Shown: positions 1-10,200, counted from the first letter of the stretch. The stretch: 64,000 nucleotides of DNA from Bacteroidales bacterium KHT7 (GCA_900102385.1 FNBQ01000012.1:11454-75453); one strand, 5' to 3'. Notes: generated by a model from the sequence alone, not told the origin. Made by a program: numbers and translations.

Positions 1-110
1 CTCACAGCTCCTGTACTTCTTCGTCTATGTAAATCTTTCAATGAACTCTTTCTTGTTTTGCTTTCCTTCACTATTCGCTGGCCTTGGCGGCTCGCCTCGT
101 TCCCGAAAGC
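1..110 (-). other. Probable 5' leader of an RNA or rRNA operon lying off the left edge
   Basis: No credible ORF is present. Read on the minus strand from the promoter at 116-146, the sequence runs through a G/C-rich stretch and then 'GTTCATTGAAAGATTTACAT' (about 48-29) before ending at the window edge. This resembles the leader that precedes 16S rRNA in Bacteroidales, as I remember it. The rRNA gene itself is not in the window, so this is an inference; another highly expressed transcript is possible. Confidence 0.35.
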
Positions 111-115
111 GAGTG

Positions 116-146
116 CAAAGATACGGCCTTTTCCCGAATCACCAAA
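116..146 (-). promoter_or_regulatory. Consensus Bacteroidetes promoter reading left off the window
   Basis: On the minus strand a TTTG (-33 element, plus-strand CAAA at 143-146) is followed after 19 bases by TATCTTTG (-7 element, 123-116). This is the full Bacteroides sigma-ABfr consensus, one of the best matches in the window. A/T-rich sequence at about 150-240 could act like an UP element. Transcription would start near 109 and leave the window at base 1. Confidence 0.6.
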
Positions 147-372
147 CTTTTCAGAAAGAAAAATTCAAAATTTTGCAAAAATTATGCAAAACGCAGAGAT
201 TACACATAATAAATAAAGCAATTTTACTCTCAAATTTAGCAAATGTGCCTTTCACTACGAGATTTTCACAGATTCGGAAGACGTTTTTCAGAATCATCGG
301 ACAGAAAAAAACACGCAACATATGCAAAAGATACAAATCATTATGCTGACAAGAGCCTCAAAAGCGACTTTC

Positions 373-570
373 AAGGTACGGGGAAGATACGGGGTAGCTA
401 CGGAGTAGGAACGGGGTAGCTACGGGGAAGGTTCGGAGAAGGTACGAGCAAGTAAGCCGGAAGATAGCTTCTTCATTGCAACATCCAAGCCACGCCCAAG
501 CCGTATGTAAGCCGTACCGTCTTATCAAGGTAGCCAATCCATAGCCAATCAAAAGCCTGTCAATATAGTA
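373..570 (+). repeat. Degenerate 11-bp tandem array (copy 1)
   Basis: About 18 imperfect units follow one another with an 11-base period. Successive units in the first part are AAGGTACGGGG, AAGATACGGGG, TAGCTACGGAG, TAGGAACGGGG, TAGCTACGGGG and AAGGTTCGGAG; later units drift to ...AAGCC and ...TAGCC. The common core is (A/T)AGnTAc. Eleven is not a multiple of three and the overlapping minus-strand ORF is low-complexity, so this is not coding. The array ends about 100 bases before the -7 box of the next gene. Confidence 0.8.
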
Positions 571-671
571 AATACGTTGTCATGACAGGAACTTTATTGA
601 TTTTATGCCGAACTGACATAAATAATGCAAACAAATTTGCAAAAACGGCAACTTTTCAGTAATTTTGGTAT

Positions 672-680
672 TATATTTGC
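672..680 (+). promoter_or_regulatory. -7 box for the TPR-like gene at 706
   Basis: TATATTTGC matches TAnnTTTG and lies 26 bases before the ATG at 706, so the upstream in-frame ATG at 625 would not be transcribed. This decides the start. No convincing -33 element was seen. Confidence 0.45.
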
Positions 681-705
681 AAAATCCAAAATAAAAATTC
701 AGGAT

Positions 706-2433
706 ATGGAAAAAAGCAGAATCGACATAATTGATTACATAAAAGATTTTTTCAGGTCGCACATACACAAGGAAAAAACGGATAAAAAATCCGGCGCAGC
801 AGAAAATCAGACTACAGTTTTCGAGAGCCTGCCGGCAAGCATCGTCGTGATGCCACTATTGCGCACGCTGAACATAATTTACGAAATTGAGAATACAAAC
901 AACGAGCACGAACTCGTGTTACGATTCAGATTTCAGGACAATATGTTCATCCTAAAAGCAAACCGAAAGAGCAACGAGATAACCATCGAGTTTCCAGACA
1001 TCTACACAACGAACTTCAAAAATCTGAACGCCGTAAAGAAGGTGTGCAACTCGATGAACTTCCACACTCGGATGGCCCGACTGGCATACGATTACAATCA
1101 GGAAAAGGACGAGATTTCGGTTTGGTCTATTGCCGACGGAATCATCGACACACGACTCGACAACCAACTTGTGCAACTCTACAATGTTCTGCAATATCAG
1201 TTCCAGATAAAGAATCTGTTTGCCGAATACATTGAGAAATATCTGAAGGACAATCCAGAGCCTACCGACCCTCTGTTTGCCGAGTACAAGGACAACTGCA
1301 GCGTTGCCATGCTGATGGAACACAGCATCGCCACTCAGCCAAAAGATGTTGACTACCGATTTGGAGCGAACGACAACGACATCTCGGTCAGCAAACTGAT
1401 TTACATGATTACCGAGAACGTAACGGACAAGGATTTCAGGATGCTGAAGGTTGTTACCGACGAGGTTAAGTACATCAAAGATGCCAAGGAAATTGCCGAA
1501 TTCGACGTTCTGTCGCCAATGATTGAGGGCAAGGGAGCCGACGCTCGCGTAGTTCGCAACCAATGCGAGATGTACATTCAGTATCAGGATATGATGATTC
1601 CTGTCATCGTTCAGTTGATTCTCGACGACAATCAGACAATCTACTATCGTCTGTCTGTCTATCAGCCCGATACAGACATCAATCCGTTTGAACGGCTCGA
1701 TTTTAAAGTCGATGCCATCTCGGTTGTGGTTGCCTACGAGCGTACAACCGAACGCCAGAGGAAGGCAGAATTCGAATACATGTGGAAAGATGTTCAGGAC
1801 AAGATAAAAGAAGGCAAGATTGATGAACTGACAAATGCGCAGAAAGCAATATACAACGTGAACAACTCGGACTGCGCATCGGATCTTTACTGGGGCGAGA
1901 AACAGTTTGAACAGAAACGCTATTTCGAGACTGTGCTTCACCTCGAAAACGTATTCAAGCATCTACAGATTGAATACGAGAATCTGAACAAAGAGTCGAA
2001 ACAACTCTTCTACTCTACCTGTCTGCGTCTGGGCTTCTGCTACAACGAGATGCACATGCACAAAAAGGCTCTGTTCTATCTTGAAATCTGCGCAAACAAC
2101 AGGCAGTTGAATTCTACGATTGAATACATCAACACGCTCGTAAGCTGCAAGGATTTCAGAGCATTGAAAATCATTCAGATGCTGATGGAAAACGTAAAGG
2201 AGCAGGCTCACGGAAAGAATGCCGACAGAGATTTTGTAAAGTTCTTCAAGTTTCTGCTGAGAATGAAGGGCACGGCGCTAATTAACAACGGCAAGCTCGA
2301 CGAAGCTGAAAAGCTGTTCAGAAAGATGGTTGCAGACCCCGACAACCGCTCGTATGCTATGAAGGAACTCGACCATATCGAGAGCCTGAAAAGCGACGAG
2401 AATAGCAACGACAACAAGAACGAAGAAAAATAA
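706..2433 (+). CDS. TPR-like repeat protein, function unknown (575 aa)
   Basis: A soluble, acidic and lysine-rich protein with no signal peptide or membrane segment. The N-terminal two thirds (to about residue 370) match no family I can name. The C-terminal part, from about residue 390, has helical pairs with TPR character (YFETVLHLENVF, LGFCYNEMHMHKKALFYLEIC, KLDEAEKLFRKMV), suggesting protein-protein contacts. The last residues are charged and low-complexity. I chose ATG 706 over 625 because a -7 promoter box sits at 672-680. The gene is monocistronic, with an 11-bp repeat array upstream and a strong bidirectional terminator directly downstream. Function is unassigned; homologues of this general type occur in Bacteroidales as hypothetical TPR proteins. 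Confidence 0.75.
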   Translation: MEKSRIDIIDYIKDFFRSHIHKEKTDKKSGAAENQTTVFESLPASIVVMPLLRTLNIIYEIENTNNEHELVLRFRFQDNMFILKANRKSNEITIEFPDIYTTNFKNLNAVKKVCNSMNFHTRMARLAYDYNQEKDEISVWSIADGIIDTRLDNQLVQLYNVLQYQFQIKNLFAEYIEKYLKDNPEPTDPLFAEYKDNCSVAMLMEHSIATQPKDVDYRFGANDNDISVSKLIYMITENVTDKDFRMLKVVTDEVKYIKDAKEIAEFDVLSPMIEGKGADARVVRNQCEMYIQYQDMMIPVIVQLILDDNQTIYYRLSVYQPDTDINPFERLDFKVDAISVVVAYERTTERQRKAEFEYMWKDVQDKIKEGKIDELTNAQKAIYNVNNSDCASDLYWGEKQFEQKRYFETVLHLENVFKHLQIEYENLNKESKQLFYSTCLRLGFCYNEMHMHKKALFYLEICANNRQLNSTIEYINTLVSCKDFRALKIIQMLMENVKEQAHGKNADRDFVKFFKFLLRMKGTALINNGKLDEAEKLFRKMVADPDNRSYAMKELDHIESLKSDENSNDNKNEEK

Positions 2434-2437
2434 AAAA

Positions 2438-2475
2438 AGAACCGCCAAGCTGAATAAACTTGGCGGTTCTCTTTT
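2438..2475. terminator. Bidirectional intrinsic terminator
   Basis: A perfect 12-bp stem (AGAACCGCCAAG at 2438-2449 with CTTGGCGGTTCT at 2459-2470) has a 9-nt loop, an A-run on the left and CTTTT on the right. It lies between the convergent TPR-like gene and the pectin operon and probably serves both. Confidence 0.85.
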
Positions 2476-2492
2476 GTCAGAATCGAAAATGA

Positions 2493-3191
2493 TTATTTCT
2501 TCTTACCCTTTGCTTCCTTAGCCTTGCGAGCCTCGATGCGCTTGTACCACTCCTCGCGTTCCTTCTTCAGGTCGTATCCGCGAGCGGTGAGATAGTTGTT
2601 TATTCTACCCTTGTACTTTCCAAAAACCTCGTGCTTCTTCTTTGAACTCTCGGCATCGATTGCAAGTTCGCGAGCCTCTTTGAGCCACACGAGAATCTGA
2701 GTTTTCTCCTCATCCTTCAATGACGGAATCATATCGAGGGTTGCCTTGTATGTCACGTTCACGACGTTGAAGGTTATCACATCCTTTACCGTCTCAATCT
2801 GAGCATCATTCAGATAGATTGAAAGGGCGGCAGGAAATGCGAAGTGCGTGCGGTAGAGAGCATTACTTGCCTCAAACTCGGCGAATCGCCTGCCTTCAGC
2901 CTTCTGAACAGCCGTCATCGTGGTGTCTGCCTTGATTGCCTTCAACTTCTTGTCGCGCACATCGTAGATGTCATTCAACTCGAAATAACGGTTTGCAATG
3001 ATGTTGAGCACGTTCTGTGCCACACTCTTGTCCTTTAGTTTGAGGGCATCGACAGCCTTCTGGCTTCGCTTCAGTATTGTGTTGACATAAGCCGTGTCTC
3101 TGCCTTCGCTTTTCAAGTCGACGGCTGAAGCCATCAGGGTTGAAGCAACAAGTGCAATAAAAATAAAGAATCTTTTCATGTCGTTAATCAT
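2493..3191 (-). CDS. DUF3826 family secreted protein
   Basis: A 232-aa protein with a signal peptide (MKRFFIFIALVASTLMASA) followed by an all-helical domain of the DUF3826 type, found in pectin-related loci of Bacteroidetes. The biochemical role is unknown. The same domain is the C-terminal third of the esterase at 12264-14234: both share the LKEARE(L/R)AID and FGKYK/FGMYK stretches. The ATG at 3191 overlaps the TGA of the upstream pectate lyase as ATGA, which suggests translational coupling. An in-frame ATG at 3179 gives the more usual MKRFF start. It is the last gene of the SusCD operon. The lysine-rich tail (ARKAKEAKGKKK) is probably disordered. Confidence 0.85.
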   Translation of the reverse strand: MINDMKRFFIFIALVASTLMASAVDLKSEGRDTAYVNTILKRSQKAVDALKLKDKSVAQNVLNIIANRYFELNDIYDVRDKKLKAIKADTTMTAVQKAEGRRFAEFEASNALYRTHFAFPAALSIYLNDAQIETVKDVITFNVVNVTYKATLDMIPSLKDEEKTQILVWLKEARELAIDAESSKKKHEVFGKYKGRINNYLTARGYDLKKEREEWYKRIEARKAKEAKGKKK

Positions 3192-4933
3192 AACTTGCCT
3201 TTAGCAGCAAGAGTATCGTAATTGTTATTCAGGTTACGCCAGTCGATTTTTGTCTTTGGGTCGATACCGTTGATGTACTTCTCGATGTTAGTGTAACCGT
3301 CGCCATTGCAATCAGCGTTAGCGTCTGAAGAGTCGTTAGGATTCAAGCCGTTGGCAGTCTCCCACTCATCTGGCATACCGTCGCCGTCGCTGTCCTTCCA
3401 AGGCTCCCAAGCCTTATACTCTGGATAGCCTCCCATCTGACGTGGGTCTGTAATGATTCCCTGCTTGTAAGAATCCTGTGGCAGACGGCGGTGCTTGAAG
3501 AAGCCCTTCTCGTTCTTAGACTTGTCGTGCAAGCCCCACATATCTCCGTAAGGATTGTCCTTAACCTTCTTCTCGTACTTGTCAACATAGTAAGCCTTTC
3601 CTGTGCGAACCTCGTCCATGATGCGCTGGTCAACGATATCACGGCAAGGGATTGTTGCACCTGCGTTGTCGAGAACCCAGTTGAAAGCCTGCTCTGTGCC
3701 CATAATCTTGAGATAAGGCATCTCGAATGGCTCGTTTGAACGCATAAGAGCCTTCTCTGTCTCGTCCATCTGTCCGTCCTTGTCGGCTGTCTGAATACCT
3801 CCGTTCCAATTGTCCTGAGTGATTTCAGGATAACCTTCCATGATATTTCCAACAGCATATACGCGGCCGAACTGCTTGAATGGGAACAACTTCACGCTTC
3901 GGCTCTCTGACTTCACAATACGATGACCAACTGGTGTATCTTTTGGAGTAAGAGGACCTGGCTTGTAATAGTTGTTGATGAAGTTTGACATTGTTGTGAA
4001 CTCACCACCATCGGCTGTTCTGTGAACCCAGTTGTAAACAACGTTGTTTACATAGTTGAACACACCACCCCATCCGATACTTGGGTTACGACCAGTATTG
4101 TCTGCCCAAAGGTTACGCATGAATGTTGTATTCTCGCCACCGATTGTAGAACCGAATGCATGATTCCATGTATCGAGTGCCTTAGCTGATATACTGTTCT
4201 GTATAGTTACATTTACGGTTGGTTCCTTGCGCTTTGGCTTTCCGTCGTTAAGGTCGAACATGTGACGGTAGAATGAGATGTTCTCGTCCAATCCCCACTC
4301 GCATGAGCAATGGTCAATCATGATGTTTCCGACAGGATTACCACCGAATGAATCCTCGCGATGCCAAACAAGTGTCTCGCCACGGCGGAAACGCATGTGA
4401 CGCACGATTACGTCGTGAGTATCAACCTGAAAAGACTCGCCTGCGATTATTACGCCCTCGCCCGGAGCTGTTTGACCAGCGATTGTGATGTACGGAGCAC
4501 GAACAAAGATTGGCGACTTAAGACGGATGATTCCGCTTACGTTGAAGACAACGATACGCGCACCACCCTGCTCGCAAGCCCAACGGAATGAGCCCGGACC
4601 GTCATCGGCAAGAGTAGTTACAGTAAGAACCTTACCGCCACGACCGCCGAAAGTGAACATACCGCCACCCTCGGCACCCGGAAATGCAGGAATCTTTGCC
4701 TGACGCAAATCGTATGGACGTGAAGCCCATGGCACATAAGGGCGTCCTGCCTTTGCCTCCTCTACCACAATAGGGAATGCCTTCTCCCAAGCAGAGTCGC
4801 TGTGAGCCTGCCATTCCGTTTCCAATCTCTTGATAAGCTGTTTAGCTTCGTCTGTCATCTGTGGATACTGTGCGTATGCCGACGTTGAAAACGAAGCAAG
4901 CACCAATCCAGCCAACAATTCTTTAAGTTTCAT
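3188..4933 (-). CDS. Secreted pectate lyase, PL1 family
   Basis: A 581-aa protein with a signal peptide ending near AYAQ (residue 22). The central part is a right-handed beta-helix of the PL1 pectate lyase type: FPGAEGGG near the start, ARIVVFNVSGIIRL, ITIAGQTAPGEGVII, VIVRHMRFRRGE and IMIDHCSCEWGLDE. Beta-elimination of polygalacturonate and calcium dependence are known for the family. The C-terminus (about 525-575) holds two acidic calcium-binding-like loops, DSDGDGMPDEW and DANADCNGDGYTN, resembling thrombospondin type 3 or dockerin-like repeats; these are probably structural. It follows susD after an 86-bp gap containing a strong hairpin and overlaps the DUF3826 gene by 4 bp. Confidence 0.92.
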   Translation of the reverse strand: MKLKELLAGLVLASFSTSAYAQYPQMTDEAKQLIKRLETEWQAHSDSAWEKAFPIVVEEAKAGRPYVPWASRPYDLRQAKIPAFPGAEGGGMFTFGGRGGKVLTVTTLADDGPGSFRWACEQGGARIVVFNVSGIIRLKSPIFVRAPYITIAGQTAPGEGVIIAGESFQVDTHDVIVRHMRFRRGETLVWHREDSFGGNPVGNIMIDHCSCEWGLDENISFYRHMFDLNDGKPKRKEPTVNVTIQNSISAKALDTWNHAFGSTIGGENTTFMRNLWADNTGRNPSIGWGGVFNYVNNVVYNWVHRTADGGEFTTMSNFINNYYKPGPLTPKDTPVGHRIVKSESRSVKLFPFKQFGRVYAVGNIMEGYPEITQDNWNGGIQTADKDGQMDETEKALMRSNEPFEMPYLKIMGTEQAFNWVLDNAGATIPCRDIVDQRIMDEVRTGKAYYVDKYEKKVKDNPYGDMWGLHDKSKNEKGFFKHRRLPQDSYKQGIITDPRQMGGYPEYKAWEPWKDSDGDGMPDEWETANGLNPNDSSDANADCNGDGYTNIEKYINGIDPKTKIDWRNLNNNYDTLAAKGKL

Positions 4934-4957
4934 TTATATCCTATAAAAAAGTTATCC

Positions 4958-4993
4958 AAAAAGGGGGCGGGACAAAGAGTGTGAGCCGCCCCC
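4958..4993 (-). promoter_or_regulatory. G/C-rich hairpin with T-run between susD and the pectate lyase gene
   Basis: On the minus strand GGGGGCGG (4993-4986), a 15-nt loop and CCGCCCCC (4970-4963) are followed by TTTTT (4962-4958), which has the form of an intrinsic terminator. It sits inside what looks like one operon. It may act as a partial terminator or an RNA-end stabiliser, keeping SusC/SusD mRNA above that of the lyase and DUF3826. Confidence 0.7.
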
Positions 4994-5020
4994 GTATTAT
5001 CAATCGCCTAATTTTTCTGT

Positions 5021-7246
5021 TTATTCTGCCAATGGGTCGAATGTACCGTTGGCACCACCGTTGTTGTAATCGCCCCAACCAATAGTCTGTGGCAATGTCT
5101 GGTTACTGCTCATGGCACTCTGATAGAAGCCAAGGAAGTAGTATTTTGGTCGGAAGTTGATGTACAACTCAGCATGATTTGAGTCGAACGCATCACCCTT
5201 CTTCTTCTTGCGGACAAGATTTGCCTGATAGAACTCCTTCAATGCAGAAAGTTGCTTTCCGAATTCGTCAGCCGACTTACGGAAATCTACGGCAGCCGGA
5301 CGGGCAACATTTGCAAGAGGGTCTGGTGAGATAACCTCGTCGCCGTTTGTCTTCCATGCTGTCTCGCCAAGACCTTTGTTGATATCGTTGCTTACACGGA
5401 ACTCCATGTTGTCGCGACGCTGTCCGTTAAGCGGAGTGAAGCCGAGATAGTTGCAAGTGTTTCCGCCCCAGCCTGTAAGTGTCCATGAACTTGGAGCACC
5501 TTCAACCTTGCCAGTACCGCCATCAAACAACATCCAGCGGCGAAGGTCATCAAAACGCTTGCCTTCGTATGCCAACTCAATCTGACGCTCGTAGAGGATA
5601 GCCGACATACAAGCAGCCTGATTAGATGTGAGGTCATCCTGCAAACCGTAGTTTCCTTCGCTTGTATAACCCACGCGAGCACGGATTCTCTTCAACAAGC
5701 TAACAGCATAATCCTTATCGCCTGCACCACAAGCAGCCTCGGCAAGGTTAAGAAGAACCTCGGCATAACGAATCTCGAGATAAGGAGCTGCGCTGAGTTT
5801 GAAACCGCCACTCTGACGGAAATCATAAAGCGGACTTTGATTCACATCAAAATCGTCGGTACGCTTGCGGACATACATTCCCTTAGCATTGCCAAGAAGG
5901 TTGTCGGCACCATAAGTGTTGCCGCTCTCCACGTTGTCACGGTCGCTCTCGCTGTTATACCAAACATAGTTCCAAAGCTCATAGTTTTGACCAGAGTATG
6001 GATTGTGGTTCTCGGAACTTCGTGGGTCACCGCTGAATGCCCAGCGAACACCTGGGAACGCAAATGTACGATAGAAACGAGGGTCGCGGTCCATAAACGG
6101 ATACTCGCTGTCGTAAGAATATTTTGACGAGCCGTTAAGGAGTGTGTAAGTAGCAAGATTAGCCGGCTTCTTACCGTCCTTCATTGGGAACAAGTCTACA
6201 ATCATAGCCGATGGAGTCTTGCCGCCACCGCCCTGTGCATTTGAAGGGCGAATGCCGTTCTCCCAGCCATTGTTATGGCTATAATCAGGAGTACCGCCAG
6301 ATGCTATATTGTTGTAAAGAGAAACGAACACAGCCTCTGGGTTATTGTCTCTTGTAGAGAAGATGCTTGCCCAGCCCGATGCGTTCACACCCGGATTTGT
6401 TTCGTTTGCAAGTCCATAACCGCAACTGTTGATTATCTCCAAATCAGCCTTCATTGTATCGTATGCCTTCTGATATCTTGACACATCGTTTGAACGGTTG
6501 AATATAGGGCTTGCCCAAAGCAGAAGCACTCTGCCTTTAAGAGCAAGGGCTGTACCAGATGTTACACGACCATAGTTGTCGTTCCTCTTCCAACCACCGC
6601 CTATGGTGAATGGTGCAAGCATCTCTGCAGATTTATTAAGGTCTGAGCAGATAAACTCGATGCACTCCTTTGTTGTTGAGCGTGGAGTAACCGAAGAAGC
6701 CACAGGATTCTGCACCTCGGTAATGATTGGCACACCGCCGTACCACTTTACAAGGTTGTAGTAGCACCATGCGCGAAAGAAATAAACCTGTCCGAGCAAC
6801 TGGTTCTTCTCGTCGGTAGAGAGTGTGCTTCCCTCGATACCCGCAATACAGTCGTTGATGTTACGGATTCTACCCCATACAGACTGCTGAATATTGTTTC
6901 CCTGATTGTGGAAATAGTCAGGAACGGGATTATCACCGCTCTTGTATGTAAGTTCGTTTTCAGGATTTACGAAAACGCTGAAACCGCTGTACTCCTCGGT
7001 TGACTTTGACTGGTCGTCTGCCAAACCTGTACAATTGTACTTCCAACTGCAATTTGCATTGGCATCAGGCAAACTCCAAGCATACACGTCGGAAACACGT
7101 GCGCTGGCACCGGCAAAGTCGTTGTATGCCTCAACAGAAACATTGTCATAGTTCTTCTTCTCCTCAAGGAAGTCGTCGCTACACGAAGAGAATGAGATAG
7201 CAGCAGCAAAGGCTACGCTAAACAGACATATATTATTTTTTTTCAT
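5021..7246 (-). CDS. SusD/RagB family surface glycan-binding lipoprotein
   Basis: 741 aa from the ATG at 7246 (MKKNNICLF). A longer start at 7255 (MRIMKK) is possible but makes a worse lipoprotein signal. The lipobox is SFSSC with Cys near residue 24. The body has SusD hallmarks: N-terminal TPR helices (LLGQVYFFRAWCYYNLVKWYGGVPII), the ALKGRVLLLWASPIFN stretch, and the C-terminal YLEIRYAEVLLNLAEAA and ERQIELAYEGKRFDDLRRW motifs. SusD proteins sit on the cell surface as lids on the SusC channel and bind the oligosaccharide. It is larger than a typical SusD (about 500-650 aa), with long inserts. It starts 19 bases after susC; substrate is inferred from neighbours as pectin. Confidence 0.95.
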   Translation of the reverse strand: MKKNNICLFSVAFAAAISFSSCSDDFLEEKKNYDNVSVEAYNDFAGASARVSDVYAWSLPDANANCSWKYNCTGLADDQSKSTEEYSGFSVFVNPENELTYKSGDNPVPDYFHNQGNNIQQSVWGRIRNINDCIAGIEGSTLSTDEKNQLLGQVYFFRAWCYYNLVKWYGGVPIITEVQNPVASSVTPRSTTKECIEFICSDLNKSAEMLAPFTIGGGWKRNDNYGRVTSGTALALKGRVLLLWASPIFNRSNDVSRYQKAYDTMKADLEIINSCGYGLANETNPGVNASGWASIFSTRDNNPEAVFVSLYNNIASGGTPDYSHNNGWENGIRPSNAQGGGGKTPSAMIVDLFPMKDGKKPANLATYTLLNGSSKYSYDSEYPFMDRDPRFYRTFAFPGVRWAFSGDPRSSENHNPYSGQNYELWNYVWYNSESDRDNVESGNTYGADNLLGNAKGMYVRKRTDDFDVNQSPLYDFRQSGGFKLSAAPYLEIRYAEVLLNLAEAACGAGDKDYAVSLLKRIRARVGYTSEGNYGLQDDLTSNQAACMSAILYERQIELAYEGKRFDDLRRWMLFDGGTGKVEGAPSSWTLTGWGGNTCNYLGFTPLNGQRRDNMEFRVSNDINKGLGETAWKTNGDEVISPDPLANVARPAAVDFRKSADEFGKQLSALKEFYQANLVRKKKKGDAFDSNHAELYINFRPKYYFLGFYQSAMSSNQTLPQTIGWGDYNNGGANGTFDPLAE

Positions 7247-7265
7247 AATTCTCAACTAAATGTTT

Positions 7266-10200
7266 TTAGAATGAAAGATTCAAACCGAATGTGAACTTTC
7301 TAAGTGTTGGATAAGCACCGTAAGTTGTTGATGGATCCATGAAGTTATCTGGATATGGGTTGTAAAGGTTCAGCAGGTTCTGACCTGTGATGTTTATTCT
7401 ACAACTGTTTACTCCAAGCTTAGAAATATACTTTGTCGGAACATTATATGCAACAGTCAGACGGTTAAGACGAACTCTTGCGCCGCTTACTCTCCAGAAT
7501 GTAGATGTTACGCTATTGATGCTTGAATATGCAAGGTTTGGATACTTTGCATTGCGGTTCTCTGCAACTACAAGATTGCCGCTTGCATCGTAAACATCCT
7601 CGTAAGAGTACATGTTGTCTACATTCCAGAACGATGGCATATTCTGATATTCGATAGCATCGTCGCTGCTCAACTTCAACGCTGCGGTAGGAACCACGCT
7701 GTATCCGCCCCAGCTTGCATTAGCCTGAAGGCTTACAGAGAGTCTCTTCCACTCACCAGAAAGGTTGAGTGTGAAGCCGTAAGGATTTGAACGGTTAGAA
7801 ATCTGAACCTGATCGTTGTCCTTATCTACGATACCATCAGGACCGGCATAAGTACCGTCAGCCTGCTGAGCACCACGAACATCCTTGTAGATGAGCATAC
7901 CCGGACGAACCTGATCTTTTGTCTTGCCCATGTAAGACTTGATGTTGTACTTCTCGAAGTACTCCTCGATATCCTGGAAACTGCGGAACATACCGATGCA
8001 CTGCATACCCCATGTTCCCAAGTCTGTACGATGACCGTAAACCAACTGGCGGTAGATGTTCTCTGTCTCCCAGTCCATATCGAGAACCTTGTTGTCTGAA
8101 TAGCCTGTATTGATGCCAATCTTATACTTGAAGTCCTTGCCAATCTTGTCTCTCCATGACAATGACACATCAACACCATAGCTGTTCATCTTACCGTAGT
8201 TAACCTTTGCACTCTGTGTACCAACTGTGCCCGGAACTGTTGCCGAGTAGTTGAGAAGCATCTCTCTATCCCACTGCTTGTACCAGTCTACATCAACAGA
8301 CAAACGGCTGTCGAGGAACTTCAAGTCAACACCGATGTTTGCCTTGTACGACTTATCCCAGTGAGCATCGCGGTTAACCGCCGAGTTATTCTTGTTAAGA
8401 GTGATGTGGTTTCCGGCATTCTGGTTTGTTCCGTAGCCGAATACAGCACCCTTATCCTTATCTGTTGCATAAGTCTGCATCCACTGCCATGCTGTTGTGT
8501 TGTCACGACCAGTAAGACCGCCAGATGCACGAACCTTTACATAGTTAAGCCATGAAATCTTGTCCTTGAACCACTCCTCGTTAGAGAGAACCCAACCTCC
8601 TGATACAGAAGGGAAGAATCCGCGATAGTTCTCAGGAGCGAACTTGATAGACGAGTCTGAACGGAACAGAGCCTCTAACAAGTAAGTATCGTTGTAAGCA
8701 TAGTTTACACGACCGATATAAGAGAATGTACCAGACTCAGAACGTGTAAATGTTGTAGAAGACTGGCTCTCTGAAGTAACTGAGTTTGACTGACCAGTTG
8801 TGAATGAGTAAGGACTTGTTACATAACCATACAGATACTCACTCTCTGCCTCAGATCTTTCTACTGAGAACAATGCACCAACATGGTGTGAACCGAAGTC
8901 GCGGTTATAAGTAATATTGAAGTTCAACTGATAGTTGTCTGTACGACTCATGTTTCTTGACAGATAGCCGTTGTCGCCACCGTTGTAAATTGCAGCACCC
9001 TTGTTTGCAAGAAGGAAGTTGCTTGATGCCATAAGTGCCTCATAAGACTCGGCATCGCCAACCTGAGTGTAAAGGTGGTTACCGCTTCCGGCACGCTCAT
9101 TCATATAATACAACTTGTAACTTGAACCATACTGATTGTTCTTGTCGGTAGAGATACTCTTAGAGTAGTTCAACTTAATCTTCAAACCAGCAAGAGGCTT
9201 GTACCAGCCGAAATCATACTCGATGTTTGCACCGATGTTGATGTTTGACGATACTGTGCGAGTATAGTCGCCAGAGTTCTGAAGAGTATAGAATGAATAA
9301 TTCTGGTCTGAGTTCTTCTCCTCGTTTGAAACGCCGTAAGCAGCAATTGCATAGCCGTTTACAGACTCAGGAATGTAGCGTGGATGAGTGAGCAGAAGGT
9401 TATAGTCCTTCTCGTCGTTTGTACCGCCAACCTTTACGTTTGGCTTGTTCTTCTTTCCGTAGTCGCCAGAGATTGTAAGACCAGCCTTCATCCACTTAGA
9501 GAGTTTGAAGTCAACGCCTACACGGTAATTCCAGCGGTCGTAGTCGAGGCGACCAAGGTTACCGTCCTGATCGAAGTAAGAGATGCTTGCGAAGTATCCA
9601 GCACGATCTGTTGCGCCATTAACATTAACGCTGTGCTTCATTGTGAAGGCAGAACTCCAGTACTTGTCGAGCAAGTCGTAGTTAAGACTCTGCATTGCAG
9701 CAAGTTCGTCTGCTTGGAAGAGGTCGAGTTTATTGTTCAGGTTCTGAAAATTTGTAGGGTCGGCAGCCTTTACTGCATTGTACAGACGACCATACTGATA
9801 AGCGTCGAGCATCTTGGCACGAGCCATCTCATCGGTGAAACCAATCTCACCACGGTACGAAACCTTTGGAGCGCCAACGTTGCTACCACGCTTTGTTGTT
9901 ACAAGAATAACACCGTTTGCAGCACGAGCACCATAAACGGCAGCAGCAGCATCCTTCAACACAGAGATGCTCTCGATTTCAGAAGCGTCGAGGTTGTTGA
10001 ATGCAGTTGCACCCATGTTCTCGTTGGTGTTACCAACCTTTATATCGTTTGGATAGATGTAACCGTCGATTACATACAATGGCTCGAGCGAAGAACCGCC
10101 AACGCTTGCAAGAGCGTCGTTGTTACGGATGTAGATTGTAGCGTTCTCGCCCGGACGAGCGTTACCACCGCTTACGCTAACACCCGAAATCATACCGCTG

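Noticed and set aside
358-552. Minus-strand ORF of 64 codons inside the first 11-bp array
   Set aside because: The array period is not a multiple of three, the peptide is low-complexity, and no promoter or start context supports it.
371-570. CRISPR array
   Set aside because: Units of 11 bp with no alternating spacers, and no cas genes; the periodicity is that of a tandem repeat.
952-1962. Long minus-strand ORF (336 codons) opposite the TPR-like gene
   Set aside because: It mirrors the codon structure of the plus-strand gene, has no family features and no promoter.
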